A stretch of DNA of 64,000 nt from Chitinophaga sp. YR573 (lineage in GTDB: Bacteria; Bacteroidota; Bacteroidia; Chitinophagales; Chitinophagaceae): NCBI RefSeq assembly GCF_900110995.1, contig NZ_FOJF01000001.1:1629199-1693198 (forward strand), in the 5' to 3' direction. Below are positions 35,601-43,962 of the stretch, one piece after another. The notes under the pieces are model-generated. The model saw nothing but the letters and a program-made list of their open reading frames with translations. It did not search any database and was not told where the DNA came from. The position numbers and the translations under genes were made by a program. How positions within the stretch are numbered: the stretch's first letter is position 1; each line of letters opens with the position of its first letter.

Positions 35601-35981
35601 AAGGATCCTTTATTGATCTATAAGTTTGAAGCATTCAACCTGTTCAAACAAATGGATGGTGATACCAGCCGTGAAATCGTTTCATTCCTTAGCAAATGCG
35701 GTATCCGCACTCAGGATGACAGCCGTCAGCAGCAACAGGCACCGGTACAGATCCGTGAAGGCCGTGAGGCAAAGACCGATATGAGCCGGATGCGTGCTTC
35801 TCACCAGGAGTTTGAGGGGGCGGTACCTGCTGCAGCTACAGATGTACAGGATTACGCTACCAACGCTGAGCCTGTGAAACAGGATCCCATAAGAAATACT
35901 GGTCCTAAGGTAGGTCGTAATGATCCTTGTCCTTGTGGAAGTGGTAAGAAGTACAAACAATGTCACGGTAAGGATTTCTAA
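32643..35981 (+). CDS. secA: SecA, preprotein translocase ATPase
   Basis: 1112 residues from the ATG at 32643, which begins with the canonical [11 protein letters not shown]. SecA drives Sec-dependent export through SecYEG. Visible: Walker [15 protein letters not shown]-like [39 protein letters not shown], and the C-terminal SEC-C zinc motif [14 protein letters not shown]. It is longer than the ~900-residue E. coli protein because of an insertion in the first nucleotide-binding/preprotein-binding region (~330-450), usual in Bacteroidota. Transcribed alone. Confidence 0.98.
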   Translation: MLGFLTKLFGGHKSEKDIKTILPVVKQINDAFEKLQSLPVDQLRNKTQEFRQRISAHLAKIDSTIAERQLAAENAEDVTEKDVVYQEIDKLKKDRDKQLEEVLEELLPEAFAVVKETARRFTQNTTITATATELDRQLAVKRDYVTIQGDNVTWKNTWSAAGSPVTWNMIHYDVQLIGGIVLHQGKISEMATGEGKTLVSTLPAYLNALAGQGVHIVTVNDYLARRDSEWNGPIFEFLDVTVDCIDKHQPNTPERRNAYLAGITYGTNNEFGFDYLRDNMVHTPDEMVQRKHHYAMVDEVDSVLIDDARTPLIISGPIPRGEEQEFHALKPRVQRLMDAQKKATQQYLLEAKKLIAEGKDDAKTGGLALMRAWRGLPKNSALIKYLSEPGIKVLLQKAENYYLADQQREMPKVDEELYFSIDEKNNSVDLTEKGLHLITQSGEDPNFFIMPDVGSEIAEIEKLELTADEKLHRKDTLLQDFALKSDRIHSVQQLLKAYTLFDIDVEYVVMDGKVKIVDEQTGRILDGRRYSDGLHQAIEAKENVKVEAATQTFATVTLQNYFRMYHKLAGMTGTATTEAGEFWEIYKLDVVTIPTNLPITRKDSEDLVYKTKRDKYKAVIEEVKQLQAAGRPVLVGTTSVEVSELLSKMLTFEKVPHNVLNAKQHAREAQIVAEAGLAGAITIATNMAGRGTDIKLGAGVKEAGGLAIIGTERHESRRVDRQLRGRAGRQGDPGTSQFFVSLEDDLMRMFGSDRIAGLMDRMGYKEGEVIQHSMITRSIERAQKKVEENNFGIRKRLLEYDDVMNKQRTVIYAKRNHALFGERLAIDIDNAFYDVALSIITGHRETGDIDAFKLDVIMNFAIDTDITRDELVKADINNLASRLYHQTKDNYVRKTQELADNTLPVIQQIHKDQGHQIENISIPFTDGKKGMDVLANLQKVVDSKGFETVNALERSITLTLIDESWKEHLRAMDDLKQSVQGAVYEQKDPLLIYKFEAFNLFKQMDGDTSREIVSFLSKCGIRTQDDSRQQQQAPVQIREGREAKTDMSRMRASHQEFEGAVPAAATDVQDYATNAEPVKQDPIRNTGPKVGRNDPCPCGSGKKYKQCHGKDF

Positions 35982-36002
35982 ATCCTGCTATTATAAAATT
36001 AT

Positions 36003-36037
36003 AACCAGCCTCAAAAGTTTTGAGGCTGGTTTTTTAT
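36003..36037 (+). terminator. secA terminator
   Basis: AACCAGCCTCA (36003-36013) pairs with TGAGGCTGGTT (36021-36031) and is followed by a T tract, 21 bp after the secA stop codon. Confidence 0.9.
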
Positions 36038-36134
36038 TTATACCTGCCAAGGTAGAGGGCAATAAAATTGAAGGGGATTTTGCAGGGCTTCGCCCTGCAC
36101 CCAATAATCAAACTGATTTACTTATACCTGCCAA
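36038..36134. repeat. REP-like insertion bounded by 13-bp direct repeats
   Basis: TTATACCTGCCAA occurs at 36038-36050 and again at 36122-36134, 84 bp apart. The second copy codes the end of the CAP protein. Between them is a hairpin GCAGGGC-TTC-GCCCTGC (36082-36098), in the style of REP palindromes. It looks like a small insertion that duplicated the gene tail. It may also aid termination of the minus-strand gene. Confidence 0.55.
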
Positions 36135-36600
36135 ATTCCAGCGCCCAGTAATCATGTGTTTCAGCAGCCCCCATCTCTCTGTATAATGTATCCATCATCG
36201 CCTTACAATGCTCTTCACTGTTCTGCCAGGCCATCATAACGGCATTAATAGTATTGTATCCCATCGCCAGATTCTCTCCCACATAATTCCCTTTATAACC
36301 GGCTTCTGCCGCTCTTTGAATGGGAGAACTACCATCTGGTGCAATGTGTGAGAAATAATTATGTGTATACATGTCAGCGACATGCCCCTGTGCAGCAATG
36401 GCCAGCGTATCATTCCATACAAGCGGAGGAACAGGAGGCATTAGCGTAGTACCGCAGGTACAACCGGTTTGTCTTAACTGGTTCACGGCATTCAGCAATT
36501 GTACCGGAGAAGGATCAGGCATCTCTTCTTTCTTACAGGCGGCGCATAACAGATATATGGCGACTATCACCTGTATATATTTTTGCGTGGAGGGTAACAT
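36118..36600 (-). CDS. CAP (SCP/PR1-like) domain lipoprotein
   Basis: 160 residues from the ATG at 36600 (frame open to 36624). Lipobox LCAAC, then one CAP domain: LLNAVNQLRQTG, HVADMYTHNYFSHIAPDG (first His), GENLAMGY (Glu) and AWQNSEEHCKAMM (second His). Four Cys residues in the mature part could form disulfides. Bacterial CAP proteins are secreted, with no agreed activity. Monocistronic, convergent with secA. Confidence 0.9.
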   Translation of the reverse strand: MLPSTQKYIQVIVAIYLLCAACKKEEMPDPSPVQLLNAVNQLRQTGCTCGTTLMPPVPPLVWNDTLAIAAQGHVADMYTHNYFSHIAPDGSSPIQRAAEAGYKGNYVGENLAMGYNTINAVMMAWQNSEEHCKAMMDTLYREMGAAETHDYWALEFGRYK

Positions 36601-36814
36601 AGTATCCCGAAAGTAACATTTCATTCCTGATATATTTTACTCATGCAACATTATCATCCCTAAATAAAAACAATTGCAGACTATGCCCATCAATAAAAGA
36701 AGATAATTTACTACCCATAAGCATGAGCATTCCACATACATGAAAACCGTTGCCCTTATTGATACAGTAATGCTTATTACCAATTATTTATTTCAGTTAA
36801 ACCCACGTTTCTTT

Positions 36815-37543
36815 ATGAAAAAATTAAGTGCATTTATTATCCTGGCCCTCATTTTCACTGCCTGTAAAAAAGAAGCAGTAGAGAAAAAAGATGCAGCAGT
36901 AGCTGCGAACTGGTCATCAACCGACAAATGGGCAACCTGGTCTAATGGCGGTTACACAATAGCAAACGATGTTTGGGGAAGCGGTGCCGGAGCACAGACT
37001 ATCTGGGCCAACTCCTACAGTAACTGGGGTGTATGGGCAGATCATCCCAACACATCCGGTGTAAAGTCCTACCCTCACAGCGCCAGGTATGTAGGCAAAA
37101 CTCTCAGTACAATCAACAGCTGCACCAGCAGTTTCAACGTAACACCTCCTGGTAGTGGCTCCTTCTCCAGCGCCTACGATATCTGGGATTCAAATTATGC
37201 ATATGAAGTAATGTTGTGGATGAACAAAAGAGGCAGTGTAGGTCCCATTTCATATAATTATGATGCCAATGGAGCCGTACCTGTAAATACCAACCTGAGT
37301 CTGGGTGGACATACCTGGAATGTATACAGAGGATCCAATGGCAGCAACCAGGTATTCTCCTTTATAAGGACCAGCAATACCAATTCAGGTACTGTAGATA
37401 TTAAAGCGATCCTTAACTGGATCAAAAACCAGGGCTGGTATGGAAATATCACACTGGGCGATGTACAGTTCGGCTTTGAAATCACGTCTTCCAGCGGAGG
37501 ACTGAATTTCGTTAGCAACAGTTACTCCGTTTCCTTTAACTAA
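36815..37543 (+). CDS. GH12 family endoglucanase/xyloglucanase, lipoprotein
   Basis: 242 residues from the ATG at 36815. The frame is open to 36740, but only the later start gives a proper signal peptide with lipobox IFTAC. The mature protein is a single GH12 beta-jelly roll: YTIANDVWGSG, AYDIWDSNYAYEVMLWMN with the likely nucleophile Glu in EVMLW, GSNQVFSF, ILNWIKNQGW and DVQFGFEITSSSG with the likely acid/base Glu. It would cleave beta-1,4-glucans such as xyloglucan at the cell surface. A single-domain enzyme with no binding module, not part of a SusCD locus here. Confidence 0.92.
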   Translation: MKKLSAFIILALIFTACKKEAVEKKDAAVAANWSSTDKWATWSNGGYTIANDVWGSGAGAQTIWANSYSNWGVWADHPNTSGVKSYPHSARYVGKTLSTINSCTSSFNVTPPGSGSFSSAYDIWDSNYAYEVMLWMNKRGSVGPISYNYDANGAVPVNTNLSLGGHTWNVYRGSNGSNQVFSFIRTSNTNSGTVDIKAILNWIKNQGWYGNITLGDVQFGFEITSSSGGLNFVSNSYSVSFN

Positions 37544-37576
37544 CGCATTTCCTGCTTATCAATAGGGGCTTTATCC

Positions 37577-37607
37577 GGGGCCGGTTACTGACCGGCCCCT
37601 TTTATTT
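37577..37607 (+). terminator. Terminator after GH12 gene
   Basis: GGGGCCGGT (37577-37585), loop TACTG, ACCGGCCCC (37591-37599), followed by TTTTATTT. Confidence 0.92.
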
Positions 37608-37647
37608 AATCAGGATATATTACTTTCGTACCTGAAATCTGTCATAA

Positions 37648-38301
37648 ATGCTGCTTAATAGATATATAGACCATACGGTGCTGAAACCGACGACTACCCT
37701 GGATAACATCCGTCAACTGTGCATGGAAGCAGTGGAATATGATTTTGCAGCAGTGTGCATCCCACCCCCTTTTGTGAAGCTGGCTAAAACATTTGTAGGT
37801 AATACCAATACAAAAGTAGCCACTGTTACAGGGTTCCCTTTCGGATATTCTGCCATAGAAGCTAAAGTAGCCGAAACCGTACTCGCTATTATCGATGAAG
37901 CAGACGAGCTGGATATGGTCGCTAACCTGTTAGCTATACGAAACGGCGACTGGGAATATGTGGAAAAAGAGATCGCTACCATGATGCCTATCATCAGGAA
38001 TAAAGGGAAAGTGATCAAAGTGATTATAGAAAGTGGCATATTATTGGAAGAAGAGATCATCAGATGCTGCCAGCTATACGCTAAATACCAGGTAGACTTT
38101 GTAAAAACATCTACCGGATACGCAGAGAAAGGCGCCACCGTTGCAGCCGTAAAGCTGATGCGGGCAAACCTGCCGGCAAATATTCAGATAAAAGCATCAG
38201 GGGGGATTCGTACCTTTGAGTTTGCTAAAGAACTGATAGATGCCGGTGCAACAAGATTAGGATGCAGTGGAAGCGTGGAAATCATGAAGGCATCTGTTTA
38301 A
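37648..38301 (+). CDS. deoC: Deoxyribose-phosphate aldolase
   Basis: 217 residues, class I aldolase splitting 2-deoxyribose 5-phosphate into acetaldehyde and glyceraldehyde 3-phosphate. Schiff-base Lys in DFVKTSTGY (~150), second Lys in IKASGGIRT, Asp in ELDMVAN, and N-terminal YIDHTVLKP. TACTTTCG at 37621-37628, just before the ATG, is a near match to the -7 consensus. First gene of a three-gene run: a SPOR gene starts 4 bp later. Confidence 0.95.
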   Translation: MLLNRYIDHTVLKPTTTLDNIRQLCMEAVEYDFAAVCIPPPFVKLAKTFVGNTNTKVATVTGFPFGYSAIEAKVAETVLAIIDEADELDMVANLLAIRNGDWEYVEKEIATMMPIIRNKGKVIKVIIESGILLEEEIIRCCQLYAKYQVDFVKTSTGYAEKGATVAAVKLMRANLPANIQIKASGGIRTFEFAKELIDAGATRLGCSGSVEIMKASV

Positions 38302-38305
38302 CCTT

Positions 38306-38758
38306 ATGACAATGAAACAGTTAATATTACTATTCTCAGGATTACTGATCGGCGGTATGGCCGTTGCCCAGGACAATGCCCTTGCTGCCAACACAGATGG
38401 CGGCGTTAAAGTAGTGAAGGACAGCCGCCTGGATCTGCTCATCAAAAAACAGATCTACATTAATACCCTGGCTATCCGTAACCAGCCAGGATTCAGGGTA
38501 CAGCTCATTTCTACCAATAAAAGGAATGAAGCCAATGACATCAAAGCTAAAGTGATGCAGCTCTATCCTGATTACCGGACTTACCTGGAATATCAACCCC
38601 CTTATTTCAAAGTACGTATCGGCGACTTCAAATCCCGCGATGAAGCCACTGATTTCCGTGAGAAATTATCTACCAACTTCCCGGGTGCGATCTTCGTAGT
38701 GCCGGCAGTTATTAATCTGTCTCCGGAGAAAGAAGCAGGAAATGAAGAAACCAATTAA
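38306..38758 (+). CDS. SPOR domain-containing periplasmic protein
   Basis: 150 residues with a signal peptide (cleavage near AVAQ, ~22). A C-terminal SPOR domain (~60-140) starts at GFRVQLIST and includes YFKVRIGDFKSRDEATDFREKL. SPOR domains bind denuded septal peptidoglycan. The start lies 4 bp after deoC, and the next gene begins 11 bp downstream, so it is probably co-transcribed with deoC and the peptidase. Confidence 0.92.
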   Translation: MTMKQLILLFSGLLIGGMAVAQDNALAANTDGGVKVVKDSRLDLLIKKQIYINTLAIRNQPGFRVQLISTNKRNEANDIKAKVMQLYPDYRTYLEYQPPYFKVRIGDFKSRDEATDFREKLSTNFPGAIFVVPAVINLSPEKEAGNEETN

Positions 38759-38769
38759 GAAAACGGGAA

Positions 38770-39945
38770 ATGAAGCATCGAATTAAGGAACTGGCAAAGC
38801 AGTATGCACCGGAATTTATAGCCATCAGACATCATCTTCATTCTCATCCGGAACTCTCCTTCCAGGAATTTGAAACTTCATTGTTCATCCAGCAGAAACT
38901 GGATGAATTTGGCGTTCGTTACACTTCCGGGATTGCAGGCACAGGGATCGTAGCTATTATCGAAGGGAAGAACCCCTCTTCCAAAACGATCGCGCTACGG
39001 GCAGATATGGATGCATTACCTATTACAGAAATCAACGACGTTCCCTATAAATCACAGAATACAGGCGTTATGCACGCCTGCGGACACGACGTACACACTA
39101 CCTGCATACTCGGCGCTACCCGCATTCTGCAGGAACTGAGCGGTGAATTTGAGGGTACTATTAAAGTGTTGTTTCAACCAGGGGAAGAGAAACACCCCGG
39201 TGGAGCCAGCCTCATGATAAAAGACGGAGCGCTGGAAAATCCACGTCCCGATGCCATACTGGGTATGCACGTGCAACCTACTATGGAAGCCGGTAAACTG
39301 GGCTTCCGGGAAGGTAAGTATATGGCCAGCGCGGATGAAATATATATTACGATCAAAGGAAAAGGCGGACACGCAGCACTTCCTCATCTGACAGTAGATA
39401 CTATATTAGTGGCTTCTCACCTGGTGGTGAGTCTGCAACAGGTGATCAGCAGGAATAATAATCCCTTCTCTCCTTCTGTACTAAGTATCTGTGCTTTTAA
39501 CGGCGGAAACAGTACAAACGTAATCCCCAGTGAAGTGAAACTGATGGGTACCTTCAGGGCTATGGATGAAACATGGCGCTTTAAAGCACATGATATCATT
39601 AAAAAACAAGCCACTGAACTGGCCCATGCCATGGGCGCTGAAATTGATATTGAGATCCTGGTAGGTTATCCCTGCCTGTATAACAATGAAGCAGTTACCG
39701 CAGAAGCCCGTGGACTGGCAGAAGAATATCTTGGAATAGATAAGGTAGAAGATACAGAAGTAAGAATGGGAGCAGAAGATTTTGCTTTTTATTCCCAGAT
39801 AGTACCAGCCTGTTTTTTCAGATTAGGAACAGGGAATATAGCCAGAGGAATTACTTCCGGCGTACATACCCCAACGTTTGATGTAGATGAAAATGCGATT
39901 GAAGTAGGGATAGGTACTATGGCTTATCTGGCTACACAATTTTAA
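38770..39945 (+). CDS. M20 family amidohydrolase/peptidase
   Basis: 391 residues, cytoplasmic di-metal amidohydrolase of the HipO/AMA type (N-acyl-amino acid hydrolase or acetyldiaminopimelate deacetylase-like). Motifs: RHHLHSHPELSFQE, LRADMDALPI, MHACGHDVHT, LFQPGEEKHPGGA and GMHVQPTMEAGKLG. The GAEDFAFY motif lies near the C terminus. Last of the deoC run, followed by a GC-rich hairpin. Confidence 0.92.
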   Translation: MKHRIKELAKQYAPEFIAIRHHLHSHPELSFQEFETSLFIQQKLDEFGVRYTSGIAGTGIVAIIEGKNPSSKTIALRADMDALPITEINDVPYKSQNTGVMHACGHDVHTTCILGATRILQELSGEFEGTIKVLFQPGEEKHPGGASLMIKDGALENPRPDAILGMHVQPTMEAGKLGFREGKYMASADEIYITIKGKGGHAALPHLTVDTILVASHLVVSLQQVISRNNNPFSPSVLSICAFNGGNSTNVIPSEVKLMGTFRAMDETWRFKAHDIIKKQATELAHAMGAEIDIEILVGYPCLYNNEAVTAEARGLAEEYLGIDKVEDTEVRMGAEDFAFYSQIVPACFFRLGTGNIARGITSGVHTPTFDVDENAIEVGIGTMAYLATQF

Positions 39946-39957
39946 ATTATAACAGGG

Positions 39958-39981
39958 AAGGCCGGGTGAATACCCGGCCTT
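39958..39981. terminator. GC-rich hairpin shared by convergent genes
   Basis: AAGGCCGGGT (39958-39967), loop GAAT, ACCCGGCCTT (39972-39981). A strong 10-bp stem with little U tract on either strand, between the M20 peptidase gene and the convergent gene ending at 40005. Confidence 0.75.
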
Positions 39982-40004
39982 ATCTCATTAGCTCTTTTAT
40001 ATAA

Positions 40005-40679
40005 TTATTTAATTTTTTTCAGTACATCCAGCGAAGCATCTCTCATCTCCAGTACTTTAAGACTGTCTACCCTAATATCTGTATACTGATACCGTACATC
40101 AAAAGATCTGAATTCGCCGTTTTTACCAAGTTCTAATCTGAAGGAATCAATACCATTATCACTTCCTCTTCCATTTCCCATCATTGATAATTTTGATTCT
40201 TTTCCTCCGTCTATATTCAGCTTACTGATTTTCACAGAATTTAAATCAACTGTACAGCTGTCTCCCATATGAATATCTAACTGAGGTATATCAAAATTGC
40301 TTACCATTACGCCGCATCCCTGCGACAACCAGATAGCATTGATAGCAGGCAAAGCCAACATCGTACTACCTCCATCTTTATGCATATCAAAAAACAGTGT
40401 ATCGTTTTTCTGTGAATAAGTAAACTGACCGGCAGTATCACCTCTTAAAATTAATGTTGGCTTATCTGAAGTTGTTATCTGAAGCTGATGGGACACACCT
40501 GTCAGACGCAATACTTTAACCGGCTGTAATGCTATACCAGCAAGTCTCTCACTTATATGCAAGTCATTATCCCCACTCCTTCCCTTTTTAAAATTAGCCC
40601 ATAAAACAATATCGGAAAACAGCATCAGTAACACAAGTAGTGCTACAAATGAAAGTAATAATTTGTTAGCTGTTCGCAT
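40005..40679 (-). CDS. Membrane-anchored beta-structured protein, DUF2807-like
   Basis: 224 residues with one N-terminal hydrophobic segment (~7-27, signal anchor) and an extracytoplasmic part rich in short beta strands: LRLTGVSHQLQITTSDKP, IWLSQGCGVMVSNF and LDIHMGDSCTVDLNSVKISKL. This resembles the repeated strands of DUF2807 putative adhesin domains, but I am not certain. It follows the GntR gene by 7 bp as last gene of the ABC operon, hinting at envelope-stress function. Confidence 0.6.
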   Translation of the reverse strand: MRTANKLLLSFVALLVLLMLFSDIVLWANFKKGRSGDNDLHISERLAGIALQPVKVLRLTGVSHQLQITTSDKPTLILRGDTAGQFTYSQKNDTLFFDMHKDGGSTMLALPAINAIWLSQGCGVMVSNFDIPQLDIHMGDSCTVDLNSVKISKLNIDGGKESKLSMMGNGRGSDNGIDSFRLELGKNGEFRSFDVRYQYTDIRVDSLKVLEMRDASLDVLKKIK

Positions 40680-40686
40680 ATCTTAA

Positions 40687-41058
40687 CTATTTGAAATTAG
40701 ATTTTTTATATTTCTCGTAGTGCGGTTTCAATTCATCCAGTTCCATATCCAGTAAATAGATATTACGGAAGAATTGTGGCAACTCGTTTGCAAGGAAGCG
40801 TTCTTTTTTAAGCTGTATTATTTTCTTACCAGCGTTCTCCGAAACAAAATAACCGATGCCCCTTTTATTATAAATGATATCGTATTGCTGCAAATATTCG
40901 CAGGTACGCATCACCGTGTTTGGGTTTACTTCCAGCTGCACGGCCAGTTCGCGGACAGAAGGAATACGATCGTCCGGCTTCCACTTATCCAGCAGGATCT
41001 GTTCGCAGAGGTGATCTGCGATCTGCAGGTATATCGCTTGTGACTCTTTAAATTCCAT
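40687..41058 (-). CDS. GntR family repressor, YtrA subfamily
   Basis: 123 residues: an N-terminal winged helix (~8-75) with DRIPSVRELAVQLEVNPNTVMRTCE typical of GntR, and a short C-terminal helical tail of YtrA type rather than a large ligand domain. It lies between an ABC transporter and a membrane-anchored protein. The perfect palindrome at 42749-42772 in front of the operon is its likely operator, which implies autorepression. Confidence 0.93.
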   Translation of the reverse strand: MEFKESQAIYLQIADHLCEQILLDKWKPDDRIPSVRELAVQLEVNPNTVMRTCEYLQQYDIIYNKRGIGYFVSENAGKKIIQLKKERFLANELPQFFRNIYLLDMELDELKPHYEKYKKSNFK

Positions 41059-41068
41059 GATCGGTAAT

Positions 41069-41902
41069 TTATATTTCTTTGTCTCTCAATTTAAAATAAG
41101 CCACTGTCCATAGTGCTGGCGGAACAAAATATTCGAAAAAATACAGCAGTGGTTTCCATGCTTTTTTAGGCAATTCCAGCATCACAAAGTTCATAGAGTA
41201 TTGAGCTGTATGCGCTTCCATGTTATGAGGCAGTAAAATATTTACACCAATAAAAGGGAATTGCTCTTTCCAGTCTCTCATGTATTCATGGAAGAAGATC
41301 TGCGCAAATATTGCATTAATGAGGTACATGCCGGTTAAGAATATAAAGAAACATAACACTGTTTTTATGAGACTATATTTTTGAAAATATACAGTGCCCA
41401 GCAGGAACATAGCTTGTGCAACAAACCAGATAAAGTAGTTTATGTACCAGTTGTCAGCCTCTCTGTTGTACGCGAGATCGTTTACAAGAGGAGTACCATT
41501 GCGTAACGAGATAATGCCTTCTCCTGCTTTTACTGCAAGGAAAAATGCGACGTGATATATGGCGAGAAAGCCAATCGTAGTAATTAATAATGTGGTGAGA
41601 AATTTCTCCAGGTGAGAAGCTGGTAATAATAAGTAATCTATCCCCCTTGATTTATTTCCCAGTTCACTAAACGATTTACTGGTAAATATCAATCCGGCCA
41701 CGTATAAGCCTATCAAAAAGGCTGGTATCAGGTCGGTGTATGTGTGGATACTCGGCTCTGCGAATACTGCGAATAACAGGGCGAATAATAATAATCCTGT
41801 TAATACAATTAAGGACATGAGATAAAGTCGGTAATTATCAACCAGGTGCTTTTTGAAGTAGGCGCCAAAGCGGCTTGCGCTGAGTATATTATTTACTTGC
41901 AT
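41069..41902 (-). CDS. ABC transporter membrane subunit (six-helix permease)
   Basis: 277 residues, about six hydrophobic helices. No sequence motif beyond hydrophobicity and position, but the gene begins directly after the stop of the ATPase gene (no spacer) and precedes the GntR gene by 10 bp, so it is almost surely the permease partner. YtrA-linked ABC systems are often induced by cell-wall-active compounds. The substrate here is unknown. Confidence 0.82.
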   Translation of the reverse strand: MQVNNILSASRFGAYFKKHLVDNYRLYLMSLIVLTGLLLFALLFAVFAEPSIHTYTDLIPAFLIGLYVAGLIFTSKSFSELGNKSRGIDYLLLPASHLEKFLTTLLITTIGFLAIYHVAFFLAVKAGEGIISLRNGTPLVNDLAYNREADNWYINYFIWFVAQAMFLLGTVYFQKYSLIKTVLCFFIFLTGMYLINAIFAQIFFHEYMRDWKEQFPFIGVNILLPHNMEAHTAQYSMNFVMLELPKKAWKPLLYFFEYFVPPALWTVAYFKLRDKEI

Positions 41903-42736
41903 TTAGTTGAATATTTTAGAGATCCTTTCAGGTTGTTCCAGTACAGCATTAAACAGCATTTCCATATCAATACGACTTTGTTCTTTATCCGTATTTTCTG
42001 TTACTACGGCATGACCCCTCAATGAGCTGTTGGCATATAGTACGCCACTTGCATCTTCTACGTTGCTGACAGTTTTAAAGCTGAGCTTATCGCTTACAGC
42101 ACCTACATCCTGACGAAAAACAATCTTATGATCATCGATGATCACGATATTATCTATCAGATTGTCGAGATCACGTACCTGGTGAGTAGAAATGACGATA
42201 CACTTTTCATCGCTCACAGCGGCAGCAATGACCTTACGGAACTGGCTTTTGGAAGGGATGTCCAAACCATTGGTAGGTTCATCCATGATAAGCGCTTTGG
42301 TATTGGTAGCCAGGGCAAAGCTGATCAGGACTTTCTTCTTCTGTCCATAGGACATTTCTGTTAAGCGCTGATCTGTAGGGATTTGAAACTCTTCCAGGTA
42401 TTCCCGGAAGGATTTGTTGCTGAAGTCGGGGTAAAAGGGGGCATAGGCTTTTACGTAGTTGTTGATCTGTACCTGTGGCAAATAAAACTCTTCCGGCACC
42501 ATAAACAGGTTACGCAGAAAATCCGGCTGACGGTAACGGGCCTCATACCCCATCACCTTACAAACGCCGCCCTGTGGGAATAATAGTCCGGCCATTTGTT
42601 TTAGCAGGCTGGATTTGCCTGCTCCGTTTTTTCCTAATAGTCCGTAGATATAGCCCGCCTCCAGGTTCAGGTTCAAGCCTTCAAACAAGGGCTTGTTTTT
42701 CCTGTAACTGAAAGAAAGATTTTGGATGGATATCAT
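41903..42736 (-). CDS. ABC transporter ATP-binding protein
   Basis: 277 residues. Walker A GLLGKNGAGKSSLLK (~33-47), Q-loop region FMVPEEF, signature MSYGQKKKVLIS, Walker B ALIMDEPTNGLD and switch His in VISTHQVRD. The signature is MSYGQ, a variant of LSGGQ, which occurs in YtrB-like ATPases. The C-terminal part (~210-277) is an extra domain. First gene of the operon; the start lies 12 bp after the palindromic operator. Confidence 0.95.
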   Translation of the reverse strand: MISIQNLSFSYRKNKPLFEGLNLNLEAGYIYGLLGKNGAGKSSLLKQMAGLLFPQGGVCKVMGYEARYRQPDFLRNLFMVPEEFYLPQVQINNYVKAYAPFYPDFSNKSFREYLEEFQIPTDQRLTEMSYGQKKKVLISFALATNTKALIMDEPTNGLDIPSKSQFRKVIAAAVSDEKCIVISTHQVRDLDNLIDNIVIIDDHKIVFRQDVGAVSDKLSFKTVSNVEDASGVLYANSSLRGHAVVTENTDKEQSRIDMEMLFNAVLEQPERISKIFN

Positions 42737-42748
42737 AGTAAGTGATTT

Positions 42749-42772
42749 AGTGTACTACACATCTAGTACACT
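42749..42772 (-). promoter_or_regulatory. Palindromic operator for the GntR/YtrA repressor
   Basis: AGTGTACTA, six bases, TAGTACACT: a perfect 9-bp inverted repeat ending 12 bp before the ATPase start codon. Sites of this GTGTA-TACAC kind are known for YtrA-type regulators. A TACATTTA just upstream on the minus strand (42781-42774) may be the -7 element, so bound repressor would block transcription start. Confidence 0.82.
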
Positions 42773-42921
42773 GTAAATGTACAGGCTAATTTTTGATATT
42801 TCCTAATGATGGGGGAAAATTATTTTTCAGGATAGGCAAACCCGGCTGTAGACGCATTTCTACATATTAAACCTTTTTAAAACATTATATTTGCAATGTG
42901 GTTTAAATTAAATATCCTCCT

Positions 42922-43962
42922 ATGAAAGGTACCCTATCCGCCTTGCTTGGTTTAAGCCTCTTATTATCAGTAGTTAATGCCTCAGCACAGTTCGTAAAAA
43001 CGAAAGATATAGAGAAGATGAAGAAGCGTACCAGCTTCATTGTGGTGAAAGAACGGCCGGATAAAAAGATCATAAAACTGCTGAGTCAAAAAGCTCCTGG
43101 TCAGGTAGCTGAATATAAGCAAGCCATTAAGCAATTGAACCGGGACTTCCCGGAAGTAGTAAAGCAATACTGGGCGTTGAACGGCGCTATTACAGTAGAA
43201 CAGAAAACAGAAAAAGAGGTGTCGCGGTTACGCACACGTAATAACAGGAATTACATTGTTTTCGACTGTCAGTCGATGAAAGTAAAACCAGGCAGTAAGG
43301 TGAAAAAGTCTAAATATGCAAGGACTTACACCTCTTCCCTTGCCTGGAAAATTGATGATAAAGACCTGAGCGTTCCCGTCATTAACATGTACTTCATTGA
43401 GAATGACGTATCCTACCCTTTTTACATCCAGAATATGTCCGACCGGTTCCCGGATTATACCGATCTGGCAGTGGGCTTGCGACTGGCCACTTACGTATTT
43501 ACCGAGCAACTAGGCGGAATATCCGAACGCAGTATGCAGTCGGAAATAAAACATAATGCGGTGTATCTGAAAGATAAAACATTGATTCTCTGCAAGAACT
43601 GGTTGGATGATGATTTTGCAGAGGGAACAGCGCAAGCCGATTACCCTTATCCCATCCGTTTTGTGAGTAAGGAAGAACTGGATGAGATCTTTAAGAAAGA
43701 TGCCTTTGGAAACAGTGCGATAGCTTATGTGCCTTCCGGGGTATTTTCTACGTTTGATACGAATTATCCAAGTATGGAAGTGAATGTGCCGGTAGTGCTG
43801 GACCCTGTGAACGGAATGCCGTTATGCCATACTGATATCAGTGATGAGATGTTTCAGGCATGGGGCTTTTCTTTGATTCCTCAGATGGGAAAATCAATGG
43901 TTGGATTTAAAAAGATCAGAAACCAGGATATTAAGAATTTTGCTAAGGCAATGAAAGAGTAG
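42922..43962 (+). CDS. Secreted protein of unknown function
   Basis: 346 residues with a clear signal peptide (cleavage after NASAQ, ~22). The mature part is rich in Lys and acidic residues, with no repeats or membrane segments. I recognise no domain. Segments such as YPFYIQNMSDRFPDYTDLAVG and LCKNWLDDDFAEGTAQ are well formed, so this is a real folded protein. It is a single gene whose 3' end overlaps the convergent gene by 20 bp. Confidence 0.75.
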   Translation: MKGTLSALLGLSLLLSVVNASAQFVKTKDIEKMKKRTSFIVVKERPDKKIIKLLSQKAPGQVAEYKQAIKQLNRDFPEVVKQYWALNGAITVEQKTEKEVSRLRTRNNRNYIVFDCQSMKVKPGSKVKKSKYARTYTSSLAWKIDDKDLSVPVINMYFIENDVSYPFYIQNMSDRFPDYTDLAVGLRLATYVFTEQLGGISERSMQSEIKHNAVYLKDKTLILCKNWLDDDFAEGTAQADYPYPIRFVSKEELDEIFKKDAFGNSAIAYVPSGVFSTFDTNYPSMEVNVPVVLDPVNGMPLCHTDISDEMFQAWGFSLIPQMGKSMVGFKKIRNQDIKNFAKAMKE

